From: UBA1774 sp045628925
GTDB taxonomy: Bacteria > Bacillota > Clostridia > Oscillospirales > Oscillospiraceae
DNA length: 64,000 nt
Direction of reading: 5' to 3'
Assembly (NCBI GenBank): GCA_045628925.1
Contig: JAZQQF010000177.1
Coordinates: 3,573 to 67,572 of the forward strand
Shown here: piece by piece, positions 24,741 through 34,290 of the stretch
How positions within the stretch are numbered: position 1 is the stretch's first letter
How the letters are laid out: every line of letters starts with the position of its first letter
Notes under the pieces: generated by a model
The model's database searches: none
What the model saw: only the letters and a program-made list of their open reading frames with translations
Told to the model about the DNA's origin: nothing
Program-made: the position numbers and the translations under genes

Positions 24741-27700
24741 ATGCGCCTGATACCCGGAAAATCCAAAGTTCAGGTCGAGCTCTTCAAGGGCGTTCGCATC
24801 GCCGATATCATACTCGGCGTGATCGCGGCTGCGCTCATCGTGCTGCTCATGGCCTCGACTGTTCCCGGAAAATTTTACATTGCGATGGGTGTGCTGCTCA
24901 TCGCCGTGGCGCTGATCGTCCGGCTGGATACGGAGCCGAACTATCTGTATGTCCTGCACGTCCTGCGGTATTTCGGCTATCAGAAGCATTATACGCGCAG
25001 GATCTCTGAACGGGAGCTTCTGGATCTCGCGGAGGAGGAAGACACTGAGCTTCCGAAATCCAAGGACGAACAGAAGGCGCTGAAAAAACAGGCTTCCGCG
25101 GATCAGAAAGCGGCGAAGAAAGCACAGAAAGCCGAGTATAAGGCAGACGAAAAGATCCTGAAAAGCAAATCGGCGACAAAAGAGGAGAAAGACGCCATCT
25201 GGCTCAAGCGTGCCAATCAGAGCGCGGCAAAAAAGAAAGCCAAAAACAGCGTAAAAAGCAAAAGCGCGAAAAGCGGCGGACACGATATGAAGGATATCAT
25301 CTCCTTCACCTCGATCCATGACAATCTGATCGACTACGACGGGAAGTATTTCGGCGCAGCGATCGAGATTCCGCCGGTGGAGTTCCGCTTCTTTTCTTCC
25401 TATCGACGGGATAACTCCATTGAAAATGGCCTTGGCAGAGTTCTTCGGGCTCTGCCGGCTAATTATGCTGCGAACATCGTGAAAATTGAACGCACGGCGG
25501 ACTATGAAGCGTATCTCGACCGGGAATACGACAAGCTGGATACCCTGAAAACCGCTTATGAGAACGGCTTTTTCACGGAGGACGAGCTGAAAGCCCGCGT
25601 GGAGATCCTGTATGACCGCATCAATGACCTGCAGGATATGTGCGAGGACAGCCGCGTGGTCATGCCGTTTTACTACGTAGTCCTGTTTGATTCCGACCGG
25701 CATCAGCTGGCAAACGCGGTGCGCAATGCCGTGGATACGCTGAATAATGCGGAAATGGAAGCGCACCGTCTGAATACGAAGGAGCTGGCGGGTTTCCTGA
25801 AATACTCCAACCAGCTGGACTTTGACGAACGCGAGATCGAAAAGATCGACCCGAGCCAGTATGCCGATTGGGCCATGCCGAAATCGCTGCAGTTCAAATA
25901 CCGAACGGTCGAAGTGAACGATATCATCACGCATCATATGCGCATCGTGAATTATCCTACCGTTGTGGGCGATGCGTGGCTTGCGGGCGTCATGTCCATG
26001 CCCGCTACCAAGGTCGTCGTCAAATGCACACCGATGGATTCCGTCAAAGCCGTGAAGGCCATCGACTTCTCGCTGCAGGAGCTGCGTGCGCAGTATCGCG
26101 CTACGGGCGTGGATTCCAAGCGGATCGAGCTGCAGGAGCATATCAATACCCTGAGTTCGCTGCTCTCCATGCTCCAGGGCGACAACGAGGTCCTGCTGCA
26201 GACCAGCGTGTATATCACCTGCTATGATATCAATCAGACGCTGTCGCTCAATGATGATCCTGAGCTCCGCCGTTCCTCGCTGGCAAATATCGCAAATCTG
26301 AAGCGCATGGTGCGCCGTCTGTATCAGGAGAGCGGTATGCGCCTGAACAACATGGATTTCGATCAGGTCCATGGCTTTATCGGCGCGCAGATCAGCGGGT
26401 GGGACCCGCTGCACAAAGAAGGGCGGGGCATCCCCAGCAATTCCGTCGCCGCAATGTACCCGTGGATCTTCGCGCATATTGCCGACAAGAACGGCATCAA
26501 GCTGGGCACGGCGGACGGGGTGCCGGTGTTTATCGACTTTTTCCGCCGCGATTCGGAGCGCGTCAACTCCAACATGGTCATCGTCGGTAAATCCGGTTCC
26601 GGTAAATCCTATGCCACCAAGAGCCTGCTGACGAATCTGGCGGCGGACAACAGCAAGATCTTCATTCTTGACCCCGAAAACGAATATACCGAGCTGGCGC
26701 AGAATCTGCACGGCAAATTCATCAACGTGGGCAATGCGCAGTATGGCCGCCTGAATCCCTTCCACATCATTACCGCGTTGGATGATGACGAGGACGGCAG
26801 CACCGTTTCCGGCAGTTACGCGACACACCTGCAGTTTTTGGAAGAGTTTTTCCGTCAGATCCTGCCGGATTGCGACAAGGACGCGATGGAATATCTCAAC
26901 TCCATCATCGACCGGATGTATACCAATATGGGCATCACGGCGGATACGGATCTGAGCCAGCTCAGACCGGAGGACTACCCGGTATTTGACGATCTGTATG
27001 ACGCGATCCTGACGGAGTTCCAGTCGACGGATAACGCCTATATCCGCACCATGCTCCGCACACTCATGAACTACATTGCGAAGTTCTCCGCGGGCGGGCG
27101 CAACTCGAATATCTGGAACGGGCCGTCCACCGTCACCACGGAAGAAAACTTCACGGTCTTCAACTTCCAGAGCCTGCTCGCCAACCGGAACGGTACGATC
27201 GCCAATGCGCAGATGCTGCTCGTGCTGAAATACATCGATAACGAGATCATCAAGAACCGCGACTATAACCTGAAGTACCACGCAAACCGGAAAGTCGTCG
27301 TTGCGATCGATGAGGCGCACGTCTTTATTGATACGAAGTATCCCGCTGCGCTGGATTTTATGTACCAGCTGGCAAAGCGTATCCGTAAATACAACGGTAT
27401 GCAGATCGTCATCACGCAGAATATCAAGGACTTTGTTGGCTCCGAGGAGATCGCCCGGAAGTCCACCGCCATCATCAATGCCTGCCAGTACAGCTTCATC
27501 TTCTCGCTGGCCCCCAATGATATGGACGATCTTTGCCGCCTCTATGAAAAGGCCGGCGGCATCAATGAAAACGAACAGGAGCAGATCGTATCCGCGCCCA
27601 GAGGCCAGGCGTTCACCGTCATGTCTCCGCAGAGCCGCAGTACGTTCAAGATCACGGTCCCTGAGGACGTGGTCGCCATGTTCGAGGATCACGGTTATAT

Positions 27701-28589
27701 CTCCCGCTATTTCCGGGACGAGGACGGGGAAGCCGCATGGGAGGACTTTGTCGGCAATTCCCGCGCCGCGCACAATGCTTCCCGTATGTCGCACAGCAAA
27801 GCGGAGGAAGCGCCCGATGAACGGGAAACGGCGAAAAAGCACGTCACGTTCATGGAAGTCAGCGAGGAAGAAATGCTGGCACAGCAGAAGGCTCATGCTG
27901 CGAAGCCTTTGCCGAAAATCGAAAAGCTGGAGCTGCGTGAACCCGATGAATTCCCGGATATTCCGGATCTGCCGGAGGATCCGGAGGAGTTCCTGCTGCA
28001 GCAGAGCGAACGGAACGTGGCAGCAGCATCGCAGGCGCCGGCAGCGGAGATCTCCACTCCTGTTCCGCAGCCGATCCAGCAGCCGGTACAGCAGCCGATC
28101 CCGCAGGTCGTCGTTCAGGCGCCGCCTTCTTCCGGACGAACGGAAGAACTGCTCAGCGAACTGCTCACCAAGTTCAGCTATGACAGTATGGTGGAGGAGA
28201 TCCGCCGCTCTGTCCGTACCGAGCTTGAAAAAGAGATGTCCGTACGGGCGCCGCAGGCAGCAAGCGCGCTTGCCGAACTTCCGGAGCAGGATGATTTCGA
28301 GGACGATACCGGTTCGGTGGCGCTGGGCAGCATTTTCAACGAGGACGCACTGGCGGAAGCCGCTCGACTCGACAGCGAAGAATATTCGGACGAATCGTAT
28401 TCGGACTTTGGGGACGATTCCGACGATTCGGATACGGATGATGAAGACGGGTTTGATATCATGGCGCTGCTGGCAACGGAGGCGGAGCGGCTTGGTTCGA
28501 TCTCGCCCATTGAGATGATGGAGACCTATGACGAGACGGTCATCACCGTCACGCTGGAAGAACTGATCCTATACAATAAGACGCATTGA
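24741..28589 (+). CDS. Fused VirB3-VirB4 secretion ATPase
   Basis: The protein has 1,282 residues. Residues about 15-55 contain two hydrophobic helices in the PrgI/VirB3 style. A lysine-rich linker follows (about 95-175), then the VirB4/TraE domain. Walker A GKSGSGKS is at about 614-621 and Walker B VVVAIDEAHVF at about 855, with ITQN close behind as in the family. The C-terminal 220 residues are acidic and Gln/Pro-rich (QPIQQPVQQPIPQ), with a DDSDDSDTDDEDG run near the end. This ATPase energises type IV secretion. The extra acidic tail is not part of the standard domain and could dock other components. Confidence 0.9.
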   Translation: MRLIPGKSKVQVELFKGVRIADIILGVIAAALIVLLMASTVPGKFYIAMGVLLIAVALIVRLDTEPNYLYVLHVLRYFGYQKHYTRRISERELLDLAEEEDTELPKSKDEQKALKKQASADQKAAKKAQKAEYKADEKILKSKSATKEEKDAIWLKRANQSAAKKKAKNSVKSKSAKSGGHDMKDIISFTSIHDNLIDYDGKYFGAAIEIPPVEFRFFSSYRRDNSIENGLGRVLRALPANYAANIVKIERTADYEAYLDREYDKLDTLKTAYENGFFTEDELKARVEILYDRINDLQDMCEDSRVVMPFYYVVLFDSDRHQLANAVRNAVDTLNNAEMEAHRLNTKELAGFLKYSNQLDFDEREIEKIDPSQYADWAMPKSLQFKYRTVEVNDIITHHMRIVNYPTVVGDAWLAGVMSMPATKVVVKCTPMDSVKAVKAIDFSLQELRAQYRATGVDSKRIELQEHINTLSSLLSMLQGDNEVLLQTSVYITCYDINQTLSLNDDPELRRSSLANIANLKRMVRRLYQESGMRLNNMDFDQVHGFIGAQISGWDPLHKEGRGIPSNSVAAMYPWIFAHIADKNGIKLGTADGVPVFIDFFRRDSERVNSNMVIVGKSGSGKSYATKSLLTNLAADNSKIFILDPENEYTELAQNLHGKFINVGNAQYGRLNPFHIITALDDDEDGSTVSGSYATHLQFLEEFFRQILPDCDKDAMEYLNSIIDRMYTNMGITADTDLSQLRPEDYPVFDDLYDAILTEFQSTDNAYIRTMLRTLMNYIAKFSAGGRNSNIWNGPSTVTTEENFTVFNFQSLLANRNGTIANAQMLLVLKYIDNEIIKNRDYNLKYHANRKVVVAIDEAHVFIDTKYPAALDFMYQLAKRIRKYNGMQIVITQNIKDFVGSEEIARKSTAIINACQYSFIFSLAPNDMDDLCRLYEKAGGINENEQEQIVSAPRGQAFTVMSPQSRSTFKITVPEDVVAMFEDHGYISRYFRDEDGEAAWEDFVGNSRAAHNASRMSHSKAEEAPDERETAKKHVTFMEVSEEEMLAQQKAHAAKPLPKIEKLELREPDEFPDIPDLPEDPEEFLLQQSERNVAAASQAPAAEISTPVPQPIQQPVQQPIPQVVVQAPPSSGRTEELLSELLTKFSYDSMVEEIRRSVRTELEKEMSVRAPQAASALAELPEQDDFEDDTGSVALGSIFNEDALAEAARLDSEEYSDESYSDFGDDSDDSDTDDEDGFDIMALLATEAERLGSISPIEMMETYDETVITVTLEELILYNKTH

Positions 28590-28617
28590 AATTTCGATTT
28601 ATCAGGAGGATAAAATT

Positions 28618-28920
28618 ATGACGATCAAACTGGTCAACCGCGGTACGGAAGGGGAACTCTTTCTGGAGGGACGGCTGGACTCTCACTCCGCGCCGGAAGC
28701 GGAAGAAATTTTCGTTGACATGGCTTCCCGTTTTGAAACGGTGATCCTGAATATGTCCGGTCTGGAATACGTTTCTTCCGCCGGTCTCCGCATTATCAAA
28801 AATCTGCACATCGCCATGAACAGGCGCGGCGGCAGCCTGACGCTCCGCGGCGTTTCCAAGCTGGTCATGGAAGTGTTTGAAATGACCGGTTTTGCCGGGC
28901 TTCTGAAAATCGAAGAATGA
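28618..28920 (+). CDS. STAS-domain anti-sigma factor antagonist
   Basis: The protein has 100 residues from ATG 28618 behind AGGAGG, 28 bp after virB4. It is a lone STAS domain like SpoIIAA or RsbV. The conserved phosphorylation motif is SSAGL at 53-57, with Ser54 corresponding to the phospho-acceptor serine. Such proteins bind and release anti-sigma or kinase partners according to phosphorylation. A matching RsbW-type ATPase is encoded 7 kb downstream in the same locus, which suggests a partner-switch embedded in the secretion system. No PP2C phosphatase is visible. Confidence 0.88.
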   Translation: MTIKLVNRGTEGELFLEGRLDSHSAPEAEEIFVDMASRFETVILNMSGLEYVSSAGLRIIKNLHIAMNRRGGSLTLRGVSKLVMEVFEMTGFAGLLKIEE

Positions 28921-29009
28921 TCCCTCCGGCCGGGTAACCTTTTGCCGGTTCGGAACCTGTTTCAGATAGATATCCCGGAGTTTCTTTCGCATTCTGGAGG
29001 AACCTGCTT

Positions 29010-32000
29010 ATGTTTCGGAAATTCGTTCTGCCTCGTATCGTGCATATTCATCGGCTGCATCAGCGGTTTTGGGCGCTGATGCTGTGCCTCTGCATCCTCG
29101 CACCGCTGTGCATCGCGCCATCCGCGATGGCAGGCGACGGCGATGAGCAGATTGACAGCGCTGCAGACCTTTCGAATACCTACCTTCTCCGCGTCGATAC
29201 CGGCATCGCATCCGGCGAAAACGTGCTGTATCTCGCGGTACGCTATCGGGACGAAAACGGCGTTACCCGCACGGAACTGATCTTCCCGCACAGCGGTTCT
29301 CTGACCGATTCGTTCCGCACAGCAGCGGCGATATCGACGCCGGAAGACAGACTGTCGAGCGTTGAAAAATCGGCGCATTATACTGTTCCCGACTGGTCTG
29401 AACGGGACGGGCTGGAAGCAAAATCGCATGACGAGTATCTGTTCAAGACTTACTATGACTTGGGGCAACTTGTCAGCATCGACGTTTATCAGCGGTATGT
29501 GAACGGCACTTCCTCGAACGGCTGGTCCTGCTCTGGAATGGAGCTTTTCCGCGTGAATCATCTCTATGGTCTGGAGATGAGCGGTTATTACTCCTCGAAT
29601 TACTACATCGACTTCGATGGAGAAGCGCTTTGGTCTTATGCCGGCGAATCGTCGATGGAGTTTACGATCGGACGGAGCGATGAGGTCTACCATATCGGGA
29701 CGGAAAAGGGCGCGAGTGAATACGTGCTGACCAATGCGCGGGGCAGCTATTATACCACGCATGATGATTTTGAATACGTTTTTGAGATCGATATTGCCGA
29801 CGTTTACGAATACGGCTCTGAGAAGTTTGCTACCCCAATAGATGACGAGATGCCGTCGCTCAGCGTGATTTCCATTCTGGAATTTCTGGATCTGCGGCTG
29901 ACGTATCTGGATAAGTCCGGTTCCCAGCAAACGGTGGACCTGCCGGTCATCAGCAGCGCGGTCGCATGGGGAATGCAGCATGGATATCTTGATAAGAAGA
30001 CAGTTCTGCCCGGCTTTGCACAGGAGGGCGACCGTATCGTATTTTCGGGAAAACTGCCCGGATTCGTTTCGCTGAAGAAATGCACTCTGATCTATCACAC
30101 GGAGGCCGGGGAGCAAGCGGGCGTCATTCGCCTGAAAGATCAGGATTTCGTGTGGGATGCCATCACATACGATGAACCGGAAACGGATTTTCCGTCGCTG
30201 CAGGATGACCCGATCCGCGTGACCGGTATCAAGATCTATCGCTTTAGCGGAGTCCAGCAGATGAAAGCGGCTATTAAAACGGCTGATCAAAAAGCGCGAG
30301 ATAATAGCGATATGCATTATCAGATAGATGCAAATCCGATCTATTTCTTCTGCTCGGAGGACGAGCGCGGCGCGACGGTCTCCACAAGCATCAACGGCAG
30401 CGACTTCAAGCTGAACGCATACGGAGAAAACAACAAGAAAACCGAACCGACTCCCTTGCTTGGGCACCGTTATATCGCGGAGATCACCGTGGACGATATG
30501 GAAGCAGCGTCGACCGCTGCGGATATGACGGTCGTATTTGATTACAAATCGTCCGACAACGGGGCGACTAAGTACAGCAAGCCCATCTCCCTGCGGGATG
30601 CTGTTCAGGAGTTTTACGGATACTGGCCCGGTACGCACGGTGAATATGCCTATTCCTATGCCACCACAGCCGGAAACACCTTTGCGTTTTATGTAGATAT
30701 CGAAGACGTAGCCGAGTTTACCGGCGTTCGTTTTAACATGGATAGTTCGGACGCGGATGACTTCCAGTTCAAATGCATCACGATTTATAAACCGGAATGG
30801 GTCGGACAGCGAGCCGTTACATGGCTTCATCACGTTTCCAACGGGAACATGACTGACCGTATCTTCTCCCGTGACTTTGACAGGGAATGGCCGATGCGGC
30901 AATACGGAAGCGTTGAAGAAGAGAAACCGGGAGAACCGCCGATCTATATTAACGGCGAATCTTCTGACGCTGATGAAAAGCACATCGACTTTGATCCCAC
31001 CAGCGGCGGAGGCGGCGGTGGTGGTGGCGGCGGCTCCGGCGGCGGTGGAGGTTCCGGCGGAGGCGGCGGCAACAACACGCCCAACTGGAATGAGCTGAAA
31101 TATTCCATGTCCTTCAAAGAAGCAAAGATGGATTTTGGCTTTACAAAGAGCCGCTGCACCTATGACGTAAAAGTCAAGGTCGCCGGAAATAACGATCCGG
31201 ATGCCGTGGATGATTCCGGTTCCAGCAACCTGTTCTATTTCCAGCTCATCTTCGCTTCCGGCACCAGCAGCTACGTGCTTGCCAACCAACAGCTCTCTGC
31301 TGACGGTTTCCGTGCCGGACAGACGGAGACCTTCAAGATCATGACGAATCAGGATTACGGCGACCTGACGGCGATCCGTATCCTGCCGGATGATATGAGT
31401 GAAACCAATAAGAGCGATATCTTCGATAAGCTGAATATCGAACGGATCGAGGTCACGAAGGAATCCTCTGGGCGTTCTTCTTATACGTGGGTCGCGGATA
31501 ACGTAGGCTGGATTGAGATCGATTTCCGCGACAGCGGGGAACAGAACACCACGAACGGTCAGGAAGGCCGAACCGCAAGTCAGATCTCCCGCGATATCCT
31601 CATCACGGAACAGGGCTACAGTATGAACATCATGTTCGTCATCTCCAACGGTTACTATGACTGCGATCCCAAACACCCCGAGAAGGGCGCTTATGAACAG
31701 ATGCAGGGCAGCGTCACGGCGACGATCGACTACTATGACAGTCATCAGAAGCTGCAGCATGAAAACGTGGATATCATCAGCGCCATGTATAGCTACGATG
31801 GCAAAAAGCCCGTCTATTCTGACAGTAACTATTTTTCCGGCAGCGGGGACGGCAAAGAGATCAACTGTGCGCTCAGCAATCCGGAGCTGATGCTTCGGGG
31901 CGGAACGGATGACCGTTTCTTCGTCACGCTTCATGATGTGTCTGAACTGAAGAGCATTGAGATCCATCCCAGAGGTACCGTTTCGACCTATTGGAAGATC

Positions 32001-34193
32001 TGCAATATCTCCGCATGGCTGGTCGATTCCGAAGGCTCGCTCAGATTGAACCAGGCAGGTGAGTATCAGCGGCATTCTGCGGATGAAATGCAGCTTATCG
32101 ACAATGTCACGGAGCAGAATATCAAACTGAACATCACAAGCGACGGCGCCGAGCAGCCAAAGATGTTCAACTTCACCGGCAGCAAGATAACGATCGAGAA
32201 CGAGGGGGACAATTGGGAAACACACATCGAACGGAACCCGACCGGTGATAATGACAGCGTCAATATCTATGTCCACCTGTTTGACGATGGAAATCTGCCC
32301 AAGTTCGATCAATTTGATCTGAACGCCACGATGACGTACAAGGACAGTATCCATAGCAACCCGTTGGATCTGAAAATTCGCCCGCTGTCTGAATCCAGCA
32401 AGGATAAGCTCTTCTACGCAGAAGGCATCCGTACGCCCGCGTTGATCAGAGTTGATTCTCTGGCGATCAGCATGAACAGCGCCAATAACTATGATGTCAT
32501 GGTTGACTATGCCCTGATCCAGCACGTACGCTCCGGCGTCATCGTGGAGTCTTACTTTGTCGACTATGGCAAAAAGAGTCTCCAGTTCCTGACGCAGAGC
32601 GCAAAACCGTCGCTGCTGGATGCGAGCTCGCTGGCAGAGAAGCAGGTCGTGACCCTGTTCTTCGGCGACGGAACGCTGGAACGCGATCTGACACCGGAGA
32701 AGGTCGACGTGGCTGTCGCGCTGCGGTATAAGTCGGAAAATGACATTTCCAACAAAGACTACACGAGCCCGTATCATTTCCTGACGGACGCACAAGCGGA
32801 CGACGGAAGCATCGTCTTCAAAAAGGTCGCAAACGGACTGATCGCAACGGTCACCTTCAATGAACCCTTTGTGAAGGAGATCACGGGCGTCACGCTGGCG
32901 ACTCAGGGCGGTGTGACCGCTTCCGTGGATGGCGTCATCGTCGAGCATTATCAGGGAGCGGTTCCGACCGAGCAGAAACTGCTGAAGTGGTATGATTTCG
33001 CTTCCTATGAAACGCTGAGCCGCGTACCGCGCACCATCACTCCCACAGATACCAACGTCATGCCCGTAGAGATTGAGATCGTGACGGGAGAAAGCCGGGA
33101 GGATATCGACACCGGTACGGATGGGCCGATCAGCATGACGATCAACTACATGAGCGAGGTCGGCAGCATCAGCAAGCAGCGCATCATCGACGATATCAAC
33201 GACTATCTGGTCAGCGGCAGCTTTGCGGCCGGTGATACGGCAAAGCTGAACTTCCTCCTGAAGGACGTGAGCAGCATTCGGAGCATCACGCTGGAACCGT
33301 ATTCGAAGGACGTGAACACCACCGAGGTGTGGGTGCTGGACACCCTCAAGGTCCGCATGAACAGAGAAAGTGTGATCAGTTCCGTTGAACGCAAGCCGAA
33401 TGCAACCATTGTCGAGGGCGCCGGAAAGAGCATCAACCTCAGCGACATCGTGATCACGACCACCACAGCGTTCTATAACAGCAAGGTGGAGCAGCAGAAC
33501 ACCATCAACGGCGAACCCAACGGGACCACCAGCGCGCTGATCTATTCCGGTGACAGCGTGAAGGTAAAGGTCAGCCTGCAGGGCTCTCTGGAGGATTACG
33601 GTTATCTGGTGAGCGCGGAGCTTGTCGACGGTGACGCGACCACGACGGTCGGGTTCTATGAACAAACCGGCAATACGATCGTCTTTACGCCGCCCGCCAA
33701 CGCAACCGGCGCGCCAATCCTTTACCGGCTGATATTCAGCTCTGAGGAATCTCCCGAGACGAAGGCTGTCGTGGAGGTAAAGGTGGATTCCGAGCCGGTC
33801 GTGATTGATACAAATACCACCGAAAACGGGAATTCCAAAAACGGCTCCACTGAAAACGGAAATACCGAAAACGGCTCCACTGAAAACGGGAATACCGAAA
33901 ACGGCTCTACTGAAAACGGGAATACCGAAAACGGCACCACTGAGAACGGAAATACCGAAAGCGGCGGCACTGAAAACGGGAATACCGAAAACGGCTCCAC
34001 TGAAAACGGGAATACCGAAAACGGTTCCACTGAAAACGGGAATACCGAAAGCGGCGGCACTGAAAACGGGAATACCGAAAGCGGCACCACCGACAACGGG
34101 AACGCCGGAACCGGTAATGCGGACAACGGGAACACCGGAACCGGTACCACCGACAACGGAAACACAACAGACAGCAGCGAACCTGCGGCGTAA
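29010..34193 (+). CDS. Giant secreted surface protein with Gly linker and C-terminal decapeptide repeats
   Basis: The protein has 1,727 residues from ATG 29010 with CTGGAGGA upstream. A signal peptide lies in the first 40 residues (FWALMLCLCILAPLCIAPSAMA). The body is beta-rich with repeated modules of about 150-200 residues sharing phrases such as FYVDIEDVAEFTGVRF, FFVTLHDVSELKSIEI and FLLKDVSSIRSITL. A glycine-only linker occupies about 665-687. From residue 1604 there are about twelve decapeptides of the TENGNTENGS type. There is no LPXTG motif or terminal membrane helix, so attachment is unclear. It probably forms a long extracellular fibre or receptor of the secretion locus. The opposing 1,793-codon open frame is a shadow. 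Confidence 0.65.
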   Translation: MFRKFVLPRIVHIHRLHQRFWALMLCLCILAPLCIAPSAMAGDGDEQIDSAADLSNTYLLRVDTGIASGENVLYLAVRYRDENGVTRTELIFPHSGSLTDSFRTAAAISTPEDRLSSVEKSAHYTVPDWSERDGLEAKSHDEYLFKTYYDLGQLVSIDVYQRYVNGTSSNGWSCSGMELFRVNHLYGLEMSGYYSSNYYIDFDGEALWSYAGESSMEFTIGRSDEVYHIGTEKGASEYVLTNARGSYYTTHDDFEYVFEIDIADVYEYGSEKFATPIDDEMPSLSVISILEFLDLRLTYLDKSGSQQTVDLPVISSAVAWGMQHGYLDKKTVLPGFAQEGDRIVFSGKLPGFVSLKKCTLIYHTEAGEQAGVIRLKDQDFVWDAITYDEPETDFPSLQDDPIRVTGIKIYRFSGVQQMKAAIKTADQKARDNSDMHYQIDANPIYFFCSEDERGATVSTSINGSDFKLNAYGENNKKTEPTPLLGHRYIAEITVDDMEAASTAADMTVVFDYKSSDNGATKYSKPISLRDAVQEFYGYWPGTHGEYAYSYATTAGNTFAFYVDIEDVAEFTGVRFNMDSSDADDFQFKCITIYKPEWVGQRAVTWLHHVSNGNMTDRIFSRDFDREWPMRQYGSVEEEKPGEPPIYINGESSDADEKHIDFDPTSGGGGGGGGGGSGGGGGSGGGGGNNTPNWNELKYSMSFKEAKMDFGFTKSRCTYDVKVKVAGNNDPDAVDDSGSSNLFYFQLIFASGTSSYVLANQQLSADGFRAGQTETFKIMTNQDYGDLTAIRILPDDMSETNKSDIFDKLNIERIEVTKESSGRSSYTWVADNVGWIEIDFRDSGEQNTTNGQEGRTASQISRDILITEQGYSMNIMFVISNGYYDCDPKHPEKGAYEQMQGSVTATIDYYDSHQKLQHENVDIISAMYSYDGKKPVYSDSNYFSGSGDGKEINCALSNPELMLRGGTDDRFFVTLHDVSELKSIEIHPRGTVSTYWKICNISAWLVDSEGSLRLNQAGEYQRHSADEMQLIDNVTEQNIKLNITSDGAEQPKMFNFTGSKITIENEGDNWETHIERNPTGDNDSVNIYVHLFDDGNLPKFDQFDLNATMTYKDSIHSNPLDLKIRPLSESSKDKLFYAEGIRTPALIRVDSLAISMNSANNYDVMVDYALIQHVRSGVIVESYFVDYGKKSLQFLTQSAKPSLLDASSLAEKQVVTLFFGDGTLERDLTPEKVDVAVALRYKSENDISNKDYTSPYHFLTDAQADDGSIVFKKVANGLIATVTFNEPFVKEITGVTLATQGGVTASVDGVIVEHYQGAVPTEQKLLKWYDFASYETLSRVPRTITPTDTNVMPVEIEIVTGESREDIDTGTDGPISMTINYMSEVGSISKQRIIDDINDYLVSGSFAAGDTAKLNFLLKDVSSIRSITLEPYSKDVNTTEVWVLDTLKVRMNRESVISSVERKPNATIVEGAGKSINLSDIVITTTTAFYNSKVEQQNTINGEPNGTTSALIYSGDSVKVKVSLQGSLEDYGYLVSAELVDGDATTTVGFYEQTGNTIVFTPPANATGAPILYRLIFSSEESPETKAVVEVKVDSEPVVIDTNTTENGNSKNGSTENGNTENGSTENGNTENGSTENGNTENGTTENGNTESGGTENGNTENGSTENGNTENGSTENGNTESGGTENGNTESGTTDNGNAGTGNADNGNTGTGTTDNGNTTDSSEPAA
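31004..31070 (+). repeat. Poly-glycine (GGN) linker tract
   Basis: A run of glycine and a few serine codons (GGA/GGC/GGT/TCC) encodes about 22 residues separating two halves of the giant surface protein. It is a flexible hinge and a possible slippage site. Confidence 0.8.
33819..34178 (+). repeat. 30-bp in-frame tandem repeats (about 12 units)
   Basis: Contiguous 30-bp units encode T-E-N-G-N-[ST]-E-[NS]-G-[STG]. The first nine are near identical and the last three drift to TDNGN/ADNGN forms. Copy number probably varies between strains. The units are contiguous without spacers, so this is not a CRISPR array. Confidence 0.9.
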
Positions 34194-34222
34194 ACCGGGA
34201 TAACTGCTGACACAGAGCGCAT

Positions 34223-34250
34223 GATCCTGCCTCCTGAACGGGGCAGGATC
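34223..34250 (+). other. Hairpin after the giant surface gene
   Basis: GATCCTGCC and GGCAGGATC form a 9-bp perfect stem with a 10-base loop. No T tract follows (GTGCGGCAAG), so it is a weak terminator or an RNA-processing signal. Confidence 0.45.
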
Positions 34251-34290
34251 GTGCGGCAAGTAAAATGCATCCTTATCTGGAGGAATATCC

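Noticed and set aside
24699..27896. A 1,065-codon open frame on the minus strand
   Set aside because: It shadows the virB4 gene, which has intact Walker A and B motifs on the plus strand.
33819..34178. Possible CRISPR array
   Set aside because: The 30-bp units are contiguous and in frame with no unique spacers, and no cas genes are present.
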